Part shown: positions 9,281 through 18,149 of the stretch, one piece after another
Layout of the letters: each line of letters starts with the position of its first letter
Position numbering within the stretch: the stretch's first letter is position 1
DNA from: 4572-13 sp964594065
GTDB taxonomy: Bacteria > Planctomycetota > Phycisphaerae > Sedimentisphaerales > Anaerohalosphaeraceae
Reading direction: 5' to 3'
DNA: 64,000 nt
Assembly: GCA_964594065.1 (NCBI GenBank)
Contig: CAZQKX010000009.1
Span: 13,448-77,447, forward strand
Translations under genes and position numbers: made by a program
The notes under the pieces: model-generated
Databases searched by the model: none
What the model was told of the DNA's origin: nothing
The model's input: the letters and a program-made list of their open reading frames with translations, nothing else

Positions 9281-9874
9281 ATGCGAAAATGGATAATTAT
9301 TCTCATCATAATGGTTTCGGTTAACGGAGTACATGCCGGATCGATCTGGTCGAAGCGTGATAAAAATATGAAAGAGCCTTATACCGACAATGTTGCTCAG
9401 AAGATCGGAGATATTTTAACGATCAATATTTCCGAGGACAGCAAAGTTGACAATAGCTCTGAGCGCGATCTGGAAAAGAGTGTTTCAAAGTCGGTGGATT
9501 TTAACGGGGAAATCGGTAATTTTACAGATCTCGGTGAATTCGGAGTTTCCGCCGGCTCAGACAACACGCTGAGCGGAAAGGCGGAGTATCAGGATGAACG
9601 AAGCTATGTGGACTCGGTTTCCGTGGTTGTCGTCGATATTATGCCCAATGGAAATCTTGTGGTCAAAGGCGTTCGTGAAAGAGATATCGGCGGTGATATT
9701 CAGGCCATCGAAGCCAGCGGAATTGTCCGGGTTTGCGATATTGCCTATGACAATACGATCGAAAGCAAGTATGTCAATGATTTTCATATTGTCATGAAAA
9801 GCCAGGGAAATTCATCCCGTTATACGAAAAACGGCTGGCTGGGTTTAATTTTAGATTTTCTGTGGCCCTTTTAA
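9281..9874 (+). CDS. flgH: Flagellar L-ring protein FlgH lacking a lipobox
   Basis: FlgH forms the outer-membrane L-ring. The 197-residue protein has the FlgH core (GDILTINISEDSKVDN, then the VVVVDIMPNGNLVVKG strand pair). FlgH is normally a lipoprotein, but this signal peptide ends VHA-GSIWS with no cysteine, and the only Cys is near residue 150. It would therefore be released by signal peptidase I rather than lipidated. It lies between flgA and flgI, so the assignment is secure. Confidence 0.9.
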   Translation: MRKWIIILIIMVSVNGVHAGSIWSKRDKNMKEPYTDNVAQKIGDILTINISEDSKVDNSSERDLEKSVSKSVDFNGEIGNFTDLGEFGVSAGSDNTLSGKAEYQDERSYVDSVSVVVVDIMPNGNLVVKGVRERDIGGDIQAIEASGIVRVCDIAYDNTIESKYVNDFHIVMKSQGNSSRYTKNGWLGLILDFLWPF

Positions 9875-9880
9875 TTGGAT

Positions 9881-11002
9881 ATGGCAGCGATGACAAATAC
9901 CAAAAAAATAATACTAATAGGACTGGCAGCGTTTTTACTGACGGCGTCGTCAGGTGCCGAACAAATCAAGGATATCGTAGATATTCAGGGTGTTCGCGGC
10001 AACCCCCTTACAGGTATCGGTTTGGTTGTAGGATTGGCCGATACTGGGGACAGCACAATGCCTTCCAAGAGAATGCTGACGAATATCCTGAAAGATTCCG
10101 GCCTCGTATCTTCCCCATCGGATCTCAGCGGCGGCAATATTGCGATTGTAATGGTTACCGCCCAGTTAGGACCGTTTGACCGTGAAGGCGTCACCGTGGA
10201 TGTAACAGTTTCTTCTACGGAAGATGCCAAAAGCCTCAAAGGCGGGACATTGTTGCCGACGCCTCTTAAAGGGCTGGACAATAATGTGTATGCAGTGGCT
10301 CAAGGCGCCGTTTCCGTCAGTGGGTGGACCGTACAGGGCGACCAAGGCTCAATTAGTAAAAATCACCAGACAGTCGGGCGCATTCCCAATGGGGCAACAG
10401 TTGAACGGGCGGAGCTTTCGACATTCGTTGAGAGGGTCATTGAGCAGCGATTTGTGACGCTGAATCTGAGAAATCATGACTTCTCAACGGCTGATCGCAT
10501 CCATCAGGCAATCGATGAAGAATACCCCGATGCGGCGGAAGTCTCTGATGCCGGAACGATCCGGATCGAAATTCCTCCGGCGATCGATGATTCCAGGATT
10601 GTTTCCTTTATCAACCAGGTTATCAGTCTTGAAGTCGTTGTGGATATCCCGGCAGTGGTCGTCATCAACGAACGGACCGGAACAATTGTTGTGGGGGAAA
10701 ATGTGCAGATTTCATCGGTTGCGATTGCTCAGGGCAGCCTGGTCGTCAAGGTCAAAGAGTCTGCTTTTGTTTCTCAGCCGTCGGCTCCGTTCTCAGATGC
10801 GGGAAGCACACAGGTGATTCCCGACACCTTGTTGAATGTTGAGGAAAAATCAGGCGTCTTGATCCCTGTCCCACATGTGACGAATGTGGCGAACTTGTCC
10901 AAACTGCTGAACTCGATCGGGGCCAGCCCCAGTGACTTGATTGCGATCTTTAATGCGTTAAAACAGGCCGGTGCATTACAGGCCAAACTCGAAATAATGT
11001 AG
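9881..11002 (+). CDS. flgI: Flagellar P-ring protein FlgI
   Basis: FlgI forms the periplasmic P-ring. The 373-residue length matches the family. After a signal peptide come IKDIVDIQGVRGNPLTGIG and GLVVGLADTGD, the FlgI N-terminal signature. ERTGTIVVGENVQIS and the C-terminal LLNSIGASPSDLIAIFNALK follow, both diagnostic. Start choice is open between ATG 9881 and ATG 9890, as neither has a strong Shine-Dalgarno site. A TTG at 9875 is less likely. Confidence 0.96.
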   Translation: MAAMTNTKKIILIGLAAFLLTASSGAEQIKDIVDIQGVRGNPLTGIGLVVGLADTGDSTMPSKRMLTNILKDSGLVSSPSDLSGGNIAIVMVTAQLGPFDREGVTVDVTVSSTEDAKSLKGGTLLPTPLKGLDNNVYAVAQGAVSVSGWTVQGDQGSISKNHQTVGRIPNGATVERAELSTFVERVIEQRFVTLNLRNHDFSTADRIHQAIDEEYPDAAEVSDAGTIRIEIPPAIDDSRIVSFINQVISLEVVVDIPAVVVINERTGTIVVGENVQISSVAIAQGSLVVKVKESAFVSQPSAPFSDAGSTQVIPDTLLNVEEKSGVLIPVPHVTNVANLSKLLNSIGASPSDLIAIFNALKQAGALQAKLEIM

Positions 11003-11010
11003 GGATTTAA

Positions 11011-11355
11011 ATGGATATTGCTGAATCGATTGCTGTTCGCACGGCCCGGTTGCAGGAAAATGGCGGCACCTTGGGCCCGTCGCATTTACCATCGGATCAA
11101 AAATTGATCGGGGCGGCCAAAAATTTCGAATCCATCCTGATCCATAAGCTGGTGGAAACGATGCAGGATACCGTCGGTCAGTGGGGAGGCCAAAAAGACA
11201 GCGCATTTGCGCAGATCAATGGGATATTTAGTTATTATCTTTCTCAGGCCGTTTCAGAACAGGGCGGACTGGGGCTATGGAAGGATCTGACCGGTTCTCT
11301 GGAGCAGACCTTGAACAGTGAAAGCCAACCAGGTAAATTGGATCAGGCCCTATGA
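11011..11355 (+). CDS. flgJ: FlgJ-like rod-binding protein without muramidase domain
   Basis: The 114-residue protein corresponds to the FlgJ rod-binding domain: AAKNFESILIHKLVETMQ, then a small helix pair and the SEQGGLGLWKDL end. The peptidoglycan hydrolase domain found in enterobacterial FlgJ is absent, as in many non-proteobacterial FlgJ proteins. It follows flgI by 8 bases and overlaps the FlgN gene by an ATGA. Confidence 0.85.
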   Translation: MDIAESIAVRTARLQENGGTLGPSHLPSDQKLIGAAKNFESILIHKLVETMQDTVGQWGGQKDSAFAQINGIFSYYLSQAVSEQGGLGLWKDLTGSLEQTLNSESQPGKLDQAL

Positions 11356-11873
11356 AAACCAATGTCAGGGTAGAAGAAAAAACACGACAACTGCTTGCCG
11401 TACTCGATGACGAAACGGTTTCTCTGGAAAAAAGCATCAAATGGCTTGAGCAGCTCAAAGAATTCATCATCAAACGGGATCATGTGTCCCTGGAAAGCCT
11501 GCTGAAGGAAGTCCGTGCGGCATCGGATACGTATGCGGTCAGTGAATATACACGCCAGAGTTTGCGGCGGGAACTTTCTGAAATGCTGCAGATCGATTCC
11601 AATGAACTTTGTCTGTCGAAGATTGCTGACGTTGTCTCGGGTGATGTGAAACGGGCGCTGCTGGAAAAGCGAAAACGATTAACCCAGTTAACGGACGTTT
11701 TAAAAAAACAATGTCGGATGACAACGATGCTGGTACGCGAATGTGCCAGGCTGAATACGCTCATGCTGAACAACCTGCTGCAGCTTCGGTCGTCGGATAC
11801 AACGACTACGTACACTGCCAACGGCCGGGCCAGCAGAACGCCTCGCAGCGCCCTGATGAACTATCACTTATAA
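11352..11873 (+). CDS. flgN: FlgN-type export chaperone
   Basis: The 173-residue, almost wholly helical protein lies just upstream of flgK, the usual place of FlgN, the export chaperone for FlgK and FlgL. It has a long coiled-coil core and ends with the short SDTTTTYTANGR-type tail common in FlgN proteins. The start overlaps the FlgJ stop (ATGA), which indicates translational coupling. The call rests on position and shape more than on strong sequence motifs. Confidence 0.75.
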   Translation: MKTNVRVEEKTRQLLAVLDDETVSLEKSIKWLEQLKEFIIKRDHVSLESLLKEVRAASDTYAVSEYTRQSLRRELSEMLQIDSNELCLSKIADVVSGDVKRALLEKRKRLTQLTDVLKKQCRMTTMLVRECARLNTLMLNNLLQLRSSDTTTTYTANGRASRTPRSALMNYHL

Positions 11874-11894
11874 AGATGATTGAGAGATGATTTC

Positions 11895-13841
11895 GTGACT
11901 GATTTTGCAATAGGCTTATCCGGCTTAAAAGCCGCACAGGGCGCGATTGATATAATCGGAAATAATATTTCCAATTCTGCCACAGAGGGCTATCATAAAC
12001 AGGTAGTTCGATTATCTCCTTCTTATTTTGCGGAAATGGGCGGGGTATTTATCGGCGGCGGCGTCACGATGGAAGGCGCTGTTCGGATGATCGATACGAT
12101 GCTTGAAAAAGAGATTTTAAACCAGAGCTCGCTTTTATCCGGTTTAGGCCAGGACCTGACAACCTTAAGCACGATCGAAAAGGTCTTTGGCGAATTTTTG
12201 AGTGATGGAACATTGAGTGTTCTGATCGATGATTTTTTTAATTCTCTGGAAGATTTGAGCTTGTCTCCCACAGATGGCGCCTGGCAGAATCAAACGCTCA
12301 GTTCCGCGCAGGCACTGATAAGCCAATTTGGCTACCTTGGAAGCTTTATGGATGACCTCCAGTCTCAGATTCGACAGGAATGTGAGATTATTATTAATGA
12401 AATTAATCAGTTGACAACTCAGGTTGCGGCACTGAATGACAATATCCTGAAATTGGAGTCCGCTGGAACCGATACGAGCAGCCTGAGGGACCAGCGTGAC
12501 AAATGTCTTACGGATTTATCTGAGTTGGTGGGAATTGATGTAAGACATAAAGAAAATGGTATCTGTAACGTGGTTGTCTCAAATGTGGCCATTGTATCAG
12601 GTCGCACTTCAGTGGACTTTGGCATTGGAAATACTGATGATGGGCAGCTTGGCCTTGTTGTTGCCGATGCAACAACGACTCGGACGAATTTCAGTGGTGG
12701 AAAACTGGGGGCTTTGATCTCGCTGAGCAATGGTTTGATCGCCGATTTACAGGAACAATTGGACGCCCTTGCTGTTTCGTTCATGGAACAATTTAACCGG
12801 ATTCATGTTCAGTCTGTCGGATTGAGCGGGTCCTTTACATCCTTGGCCGGGGCCGTGTCCCTTTCGGATTTACTATCTGAAAATGAATCTGTTTCAGACG
12901 GGACGTTTTATATTCGTGTCACCGATACGCAAACCGGCCAGATCACTCGTCACGCTGTCGATGTTGTTGCCTCGACGGAAAGTTTAGCCGATATTGCCGC
13001 AAAGATAGATTTGATCGATGGTCTGACGGCATCGGTATTTGACTCAAGATTATCGATTAACGCTAACCCCGGTTATGAATTCGATTTTATGCCGACACTA
13101 TTGCCGGAACCATCGACGTCTGATTTAGCAATTGATACTGCTATCTCTGGAATTTATTCCGGCTCAGGCGATAAAACCTATACCTGCACAGTTGTTGGTG
13201 ATGGCGACCTTTCCAACACAGATGGACTGAGTTTACAAGTTGATGTTGACGGTCAAATAATTAAGACGGTCAATATCGGAACCGGCTATGCCGCCGGAGA
13301 TCTTATCGAGATCGAGGAAGGCGTTTTTGTTTCCTTATCGGCCGGTTCGGTAACCAACGGACAGAGCTTTACGATTGAGGCGCTTGCATCGACTGACAGC
13401 AGCGGTTTGCTCTGTACAGCGGGCATGAACACGTTCTTTAAGGGGACCCGTGCCGCAGATATGGTGCTTTGCCCGGGTGTTGCCGATGACCTGACGCGAA
13501 TTGCCATCGCTCAGGGACCGGATATGACCGACACCCACGGCTTAAAACAAATGATCGATCTGAGAACTGCATCCATTGAGGATCTTAGCGGCCTGACTTT
13601 CGATGAGTATTATCGACGCTTTGTAAGTGACTTGGGCCAGACGATCTATCTTAAGGATATGCAGCATGAGAATGCTGCAAACATCTCACAAAGCCTTGCA
13701 AATCAACAGGCCGAGATCAGCGGCGTGGATATCAACGAGCAGGCAACGCAAATGATCATCTACGAACAGATGTTCCAGATAATGGCCAAATATATAGAAA
13801 CCATACAAACAACATTGTCCACGTTAGTTGACATTATATAA
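11895..13841 (+). CDS. flgK: Flagellar hook-filament junction protein FlgK
   Basis: FlgK (HAP1) joins hook and filament. The protein has FAIGLSGLKAAQGAIDIIGNN at the N-terminus, the ERREQ-like central helices, and the C-terminal ISGVDINEQATQMIIYEQM helix. At about 648 residues it carries an extra beta-rich insert (about 405-515). I favour the GTG start at 11895, which gives the usual FlgK beginning with GAGAG about 8 bases before it. A TTG five codons earlier is possible. Confidence 0.93.
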   Translation: MTDFAIGLSGLKAAQGAIDIIGNNISNSATEGYHKQVVRLSPSYFAEMGGVFIGGGVTMEGAVRMIDTMLEKEILNQSSLLSGLGQDLTTLSTIEKVFGEFLSDGTLSVLIDDFFNSLEDLSLSPTDGAWQNQTLSSAQALISQFGYLGSFMDDLQSQIRQECEIIINEINQLTTQVAALNDNILKLESAGTDTSSLRDQRDKCLTDLSELVGIDVRHKENGICNVVVSNVAIVSGRTSVDFGIGNTDDGQLGLVVADATTTRTNFSGGKLGALISLSNGLIADLQEQLDALAVSFMEQFNRIHVQSVGLSGSFTSLAGAVSLSDLLSENESVSDGTFYIRVTDTQTGQITRHAVDVVASTESLADIAAKIDLIDGLTASVFDSRLSINANPGYEFDFMPTLLPEPSTSDLAIDTAISGIYSGSGDKTYTCTVVGDGDLSNTDGLSLQVDVDGQIIKTVNIGTGYAAGDLIEIEEGVFVSLSAGSVTNGQSFTIEALASTDSSGLLCTAGMNTFFKGTRAADMVLCPGVADDLTRIAIAQGPDMTDTHGLKQMIDLRTASIEDLSGLTFDEYYRRFVSDLGQTIYLKDMQHENAANISQSLANQQAEISGVDINEQATQMIIYEQMFQIMAKYIETIQTTLSTLVDII

Positions 13842-13854
13842 AGGCATTGCAATT

Positions 13855-15057
13855 ATGATACTAAACAGGGTTTATGACAGTACGCTTAGTGCAATCAATA
13901 GACATACCAAAGGCTTAATGCGGTTGCAGGAGCAGGTGACAACCGGATCCGTTGTGAATCGTGCCAGTGATGATCCAACCAGTGCCTATCAACTGCTGGG
14001 GTTGAAAACGGATCAGCGGCAGCTTCAAAATTATATTGACAATCTGTATAATATTTCTACCGTGCTGCAATACACCTCGACAGTGACAACCAGTACAGCC
14101 AACACATTGACGGACCTGCGTGTCAATCTGACGCAAATTACGAGCGGGCCCTATTTTAACGTTGAGCAACGGGAGCGCACCTCGCTTGAGATCAATGATA
14201 TCCTCGAGGAAGTCGTTTCATACGCAAACAGCCGGCAGCAGGGACAGTATATTTTTTCCGGGACGAATACAAAAACACAGCCGTTTGAAGTGACTCGTGA
14301 AAATGGCCAGATCACAGCGGTTACCTATGTTGGGGCAGACAATCATTTATCTGCGGAAACGTATGGCGGCATTGAGGCGACACTCTACAAAGCCGGTAGT
14401 GACGTTTTTCAGTTAAACGACCGGGGCCCACTTCAGTTCGAAGGGGCAACCGGTGCCGCGGCCGGTACAGGGACCTCAAATTTACAGGGATTTGCTTTTC
14501 TTGAAGTCATCCATGACACTTTGAATAATGAATACATGCTGTCAATCAATGATGGCGTCGATACCTTTATCGTTCCTGATGACGGAACAGGACCGGACAA
14601 TCTGGCCATCACGGATTCAATCACCGGGCAGACGATATATGTTGATACAACACAGATTACACAGGCTGGAATTGACCTGGTCGAAGCACCCGGCACCCAT
14701 AGTATTTTTGATGTGTTGATCATGGCCAGAGATGTTTGTGCAAACCTCGATGGTTCACTTTCGGAAAGTCAGATCAGAGATCATTTGATCGGTCCAGTCT
14801 ATGATGCACTGGGGGAAATATGGGAGCAACTGAATAATGAGTCAATGCTGGCAGGCTCAAAGATGAGTTTCCTGGAGGATGTCAGACAGAATCTTGAGGA
14901 TGTTGAATTCAATATTAAGGAAAATATTTCAAAGATCGATGAGGTCGACATTGCACAGGCTGCGATTGATCTGTCTTATTACGAAATGCTGTATGAGACG
15001 TCATTATCAGTGTCCAGTCGAATGCTGACCATGTCGCTGTTTTCATTTATTGATTAA
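13855..15057 (+). CDS. flgL: Flagellar hook-filament junction protein FlgL
   Basis: FlgL (HAP3) caps the junction before flagellin is added. It begins MILNRVYDSTLSAINRH with LMRLQEQVTTGSVVNRASDDP, the flagellin/HAP3 N-terminal signature. It contains QQGQYIFSGTNTKTQPF, which is diagnostic for FlgL, and ends with the conserved AQAAIDLSYYEMLYE helix. The 400-residue length is normal. The start lies 13 bases after the flgK stop; an upstream in-frame start would overlap flgK. Confidence 0.95.
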   Translation: MILNRVYDSTLSAINRHTKGLMRLQEQVTTGSVVNRASDDPTSAYQLLGLKTDQRQLQNYIDNLYNISTVLQYTSTVTTSTANTLTDLRVNLTQITSGPYFNVEQRERTSLEINDILEEVVSYANSRQQGQYIFSGTNTKTQPFEVTRENGQITAVTYVGADNHLSAETYGGIEATLYKAGSDVFQLNDRGPLQFEGATGAAAGTGTSNLQGFAFLEVIHDTLNNEYMLSINDGVDTFIVPDDGTGPDNLAITDSITGQTIYVDTTQITQAGIDLVEAPGTHSIFDVLIMARDVCANLDGSLSESQIRDHLIGPVYDALGEIWEQLNNESMLAGSKMSFLEDVRQNLEDVEFNIKENISKIDEVDIAQAAIDLSYYEMLYETSLSVSSRMLTMSLFSFID

Positions 15058-15128
15058 AACCGGCGATAAAACGACGAGACTGATGTTGAGCATTTAAATG
15101 GATAAACGGTTTTTTTGGAAGAGTGCCA

Positions 15129-15758
15129 ATGGACTGGGATAAGATCGAAACAGCCGAACAGTATGACGAAAAACACCAAAGTCTGTTGCTGCAGAAAATG
15201 GGTGATGGCTACTGTGCAGCGGAAAATTATGAACAGGCCCTGCGACATTACGAACAGGCCGCTCTTCTGGATCCGGATGCCTCAGGGCCCTACGTCGGGA
15301 TGGGTTTTTTAGAATATCACCAGGGGGATCTGGATAAGGCGGAATTATCGTTTAAAGTGGCACGGCGTCTGGAACCGATCTGTTCACGGGCATATCTGGG
15401 CCTTGCGGGAATCGCGCAAAAGAGGGAAAATTTTGCCCTGGCGTTCGAGATGTATCTCAAAAGCATCGAATCTGATCCGGAAAATCTGCTGGCACTGCTG
15501 GGACTTTTCCAGGTATCCTGTCAGATGGGAACGTTTGGGAAAATTATCGGATACCTGGAGAGTTACCTTGATGCGCATCCCAAAGACTCTGCCGTGATGT
15601 CCTGTCTGGCAAGTCTTTATATTCGTGATAATAAATTCACACTGGCCAAACACATTTTAACCAGAGCCATTAACATTGCTCCGGATAATAAAGTTGCAGC
15701 TGATTTACTTGAAGAAGTCGAATATAACCTTTCAAAACGGAAGGAGGTGTGCTGCTGA
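15129..15758 (+). CDS. TPR protein of the flagellar operon, function unknown
   Basis: The 209-residue protein is built of about five tetratricopeptide repeats (for example AENYEQALRHYEQAALLDPD, and FTLAKHILTRAINIAPDN near the end). It has no signal peptide, so it should act in the cytoplasm as a protein-binding scaffold. It occupies the slot after flgL where many bacteria carry fliW and csrA. I chose the ATG with GGAAGAG upstream; a GTG two codons earlier is also open. It overlaps the next gene by one base. Its partner is unknown, and a chaperone-like role is inferred. Confidence 0.75.
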   Translation: MDWDKIETAEQYDEKHQSLLLQKMGDGYCAAENYEQALRHYEQAALLDPDASGPYVGMGFLEYHQGDLDKAELSFKVARRLEPICSRAYLGLAGIAQKRENFALAFEMYLKSIESDPENLLALLGLFQVSCQMGTFGKIIGYLESYLDAHPKDSAVMSCLASLYIRDNKFTLAKHILTRAINIAPDNKVAADLLEEVEYNLSKRKEVCC

Positions 15759-16114
15759 TGACAATGATTGCTGAAAGTGACCTATATAAGGATTTGCAAA
15801 CGATCCTGAGTACGCAAATTGAACGTGTTCGCAAAAATGATTATCGGACCATCGAAAAAGAAATTGGCAATTGTAATGAGATCATGCAGCGGATTAACGC
15901 CGGCTCAACAGGTGCAAACGGCAGGGACAATTGCGAAATTGAAAAAATCAGGAAATTATATCGCAAATTGACCTTAATGCTCCTTGCCGCCAAGACGAAG
16001 ATGTCTGCACAGTTAAAGCATGTCAAGAAGAATAAAAATGTATTGTCGTGCTACAAACACAGTGGCGGCAGAAAAACAGCAAGAGGTCGAATAAAGGAAA
16101 CAGTTTATGGGTGA
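15758..16114 (+). CDS. Small FlgN/FliT-like helical protein upstream of fliD
   Basis: The 118-residue helical protein has a strongly basic C-terminus (KKNKN, GGRKTARGR). Its place directly before fliD, helical make-up and size fit a FliT/FlgN-type export chaperone, but no diagnostic motif is visible. Its start overlaps the TPR gene stop (TGATG), preceded by AGGAGG ten bases back. Its end overlaps fliD by 8 bases, so the three genes are probably translationally coupled. Confidence 0.6.
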   Translation: MTMIAESDLYKDLQTILSTQIERVRKNDYRTIEKEIGNCNEIMQRINAGSTGANGRDNCEIEKIRKLYRKLTLMLLAAKTKMSAQLKHVKKNKNVLSCYKHSGGRKTARGRIKETVYG

Positions 16115-18149
16115 GATACGACTGCCCGGCCTTTCAACCGGGATCGATACGTCAGAACTGGTCAAGCAGCTCATGTATAGCTATAGCTATCGGCTGCGGC
16201 GATATGAAGCACAGCAAACGAAATTAGACGAGACTTCCACTGCTTTGGGTGAAGTTCGATCTAAGGTCAGCGCATTGGAATCGGCAGTGTCTGAAATTGC
16301 CGACATGGATGATTTGGAGTCATTTCTCGCAGTATCCAGCGATGAAGATTCGATGACCGTGTCAACCAATTCCGATGCCAATGCCGGTTCGCATTCCGTA
16401 GAGATCAACCAGTTGGCGACCAATGAAACATGGATTCAGGAAACATCGACCTTTTCCTATGAAACGGACTATGTCGGCGGCGGTACATTTATTCTTTCAT
16501 ACAACCATAAAGAATTTTCAATTCAAACGATCGAAAACGACACGACTGTCCAGGATCTGGTGGGTCTGATTAATAATGACCCCGACAATCCGGGTGTGAC
16601 CGCGGGCCTTCTTTATCAGGACGGCACCTATCACCTGATGCTGACCGGCAATGAAACCGGGGCTGACAATGTCATTTCCATTAATTCCAGTAATACGGAA
16701 CTGCTGGCGGCCCAGACGGATTTCACGGAAAGCGGCGATGCAGTCGCCGCCTCCCGAAAACTGGTCGATCTGGACCAGTTTTCTGGTTCTCTGGGCACAA
16801 CGGATACGATTACGATCAGTGGAACAGACAATACCGGCACAGCGATTACACCATTTGATATGGCTGTCACTGAAAACACGACGATTCAGCATTTGATCGA
16901 TGGTATTAATGACGCTTTTAACGGTGTGGGATCTGCCTGGTATGAGGATGGGAAAATATACATGTCGGATGATCTAAGCGGCGCCAGTTCTCTGTCCTTG
17001 AGCCTTTCCTTTTCAGCTGATCCGGCGGGCTCTGCATCTTTAACCCTGCCGAGTTTCGCTGTTGAAACCGAGGGGGGAACGATCACCGGAGGGATTGCTT
17101 CACTGGATCCCGCAACCTTTATCAATACCCAAAGCGGACAGGATGCACAAGTCAAGGTCAATGGTTATCCGCCCGGTGTTGATGAGTGGATTTCGCGGAG
17201 CAGCAATAATATCAGCGATATCATTACCGGAGTGACATTGAACCTGCTTGATGTGCCGGATGCCGGCAGTGTGATTCAAGTGACCATTAACCATGATACC
17301 GAGGAAATGCAGACAAAGATCGAAGATTTCGTGACTGCTTACAACGAGTTGATGGATATTGTTGAGGAAAAAACGCAATATAACGAAGACACCAAAAGGA
17401 TGGGAATTCTTAGCAGGGAATCTGCCGTTTCCTTTATTAAAACGAGTTTGCGAAACCCATTGGTCGGCATACTGCAAGGCTTTGATGCGGACCTGGATGA
17501 ATTTAACTCAGCTTCTGATATTGGGCTGTCATTGGATTCTTCCGGCAGGATTGAATTGGATACATCCAAACTGGATGATGCGATCAATGATAACTTTAAG
17601 GATTTAATTCGGTTAATAGGAGCAGTCGGGGAAGGATTTAGCGACAGCTCCAGTATCAGTTTTTATGATGCCAATGAGTACACCGAGGCCGGACAGTATA
17701 ATGTCCGTGTGCAGTATGATGCCACAGGTGCGATTGTCGCTGCGTGGATAAAAGGAAGCGATGAAGATTGGTCCGCCGCCCGAGAAGCAAATGTTGACGG
17801 CAATATGATCTGGGGAACGCTGGACTATTCAAGCGATTACCCTGAAAAGGGACTTCGGGTTTCGTTCCAGTGGCCCAATGATGGGGCCAATACGATTGAA
17901 GCGACCGTTAATGTCAAACATGGATTTGGCGGACAGCTCGCCGAGGTTTTGGATGAGATTCTCGAAACAGGGACAGGGCGATTGGATGTAACCGATGATT
18001 CGATCGATGAGAGAATCGACAGTATTGAAACGCAAATCGAAAGAGAAGAAGACCGCTTGTCGAAGATCGAGATGCGACTGATTGAAAAATATGCCCGAAT
18101 GGAGACGATCATTTCGATGCTTCAGCAGCAGTTGAATGCCTTAGGGTGA
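16107..18149 (+). CDS. fliD: Flagellar filament cap protein FliD
   Basis: FliD (HAP2) caps the filament and assists flagellin folding. The 680-residue protein starts with IRLPGLSTGIDTSELVKQLM, the FliD N-terminal signature. The D1 helices and the VTAYNELMDIVEEKTQYNED element follow, and a coiled-coil C-terminus ends LIEKYARMETIISMLQQQLN. A Flagellin_IN-like module around residues 222-310 parallels one in FlgE of this operon. It is the last rightward gene, and its stop overlaps the convergent FlhA-like gene by 9 bases. Confidence 0.95.
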   Translation: MGEIRLPGLSTGIDTSELVKQLMYSYSYRLRRYEAQQTKLDETSTALGEVRSKVSALESAVSEIADMDDLESFLAVSSDEDSMTVSTNSDANAGSHSVEINQLATNETWIQETSTFSYETDYVGGGTFILSYNHKEFSIQTIENDTTVQDLVGLINNDPDNPGVTAGLLYQDGTYHLMLTGNETGADNVISINSSNTELLAAQTDFTESGDAVAASRKLVDLDQFSGSLGTTDTITISGTDNTGTAITPFDMAVTENTTIQHLIDGINDAFNGVGSAWYEDGKIYMSDDLSGASSLSLSLSFSADPAGSASLTLPSFAVETEGGTITGGIASLDPATFINTQSGQDAQVKVNGYPPGVDEWISRSSNNISDIITGVTLNLLDVPDAGSVIQVTINHDTEEMQTKIEDFVTAYNELMDIVEEKTQYNEDTKRMGILSRESAVSFIKTSLRNPLVGILQGFDADLDEFNSASDIGLSLDSSGRIELDTSKLDDAINDNFKDLIRLIGAVGEGFSDSSSISFYDANEYTEAGQYNVRVQYDATGAIVAAWIKGSDEDWSAAREANVDGNMIWGTLDYSSDYPEKGLRVSFQWPNDGANTIEATVNVKHGFGGQLAEVLDEILETGTGRLDVTDDSIDERIDSIETQIEREEDRLSKIEMRLIEKYARMETIISMLQQQLNALG

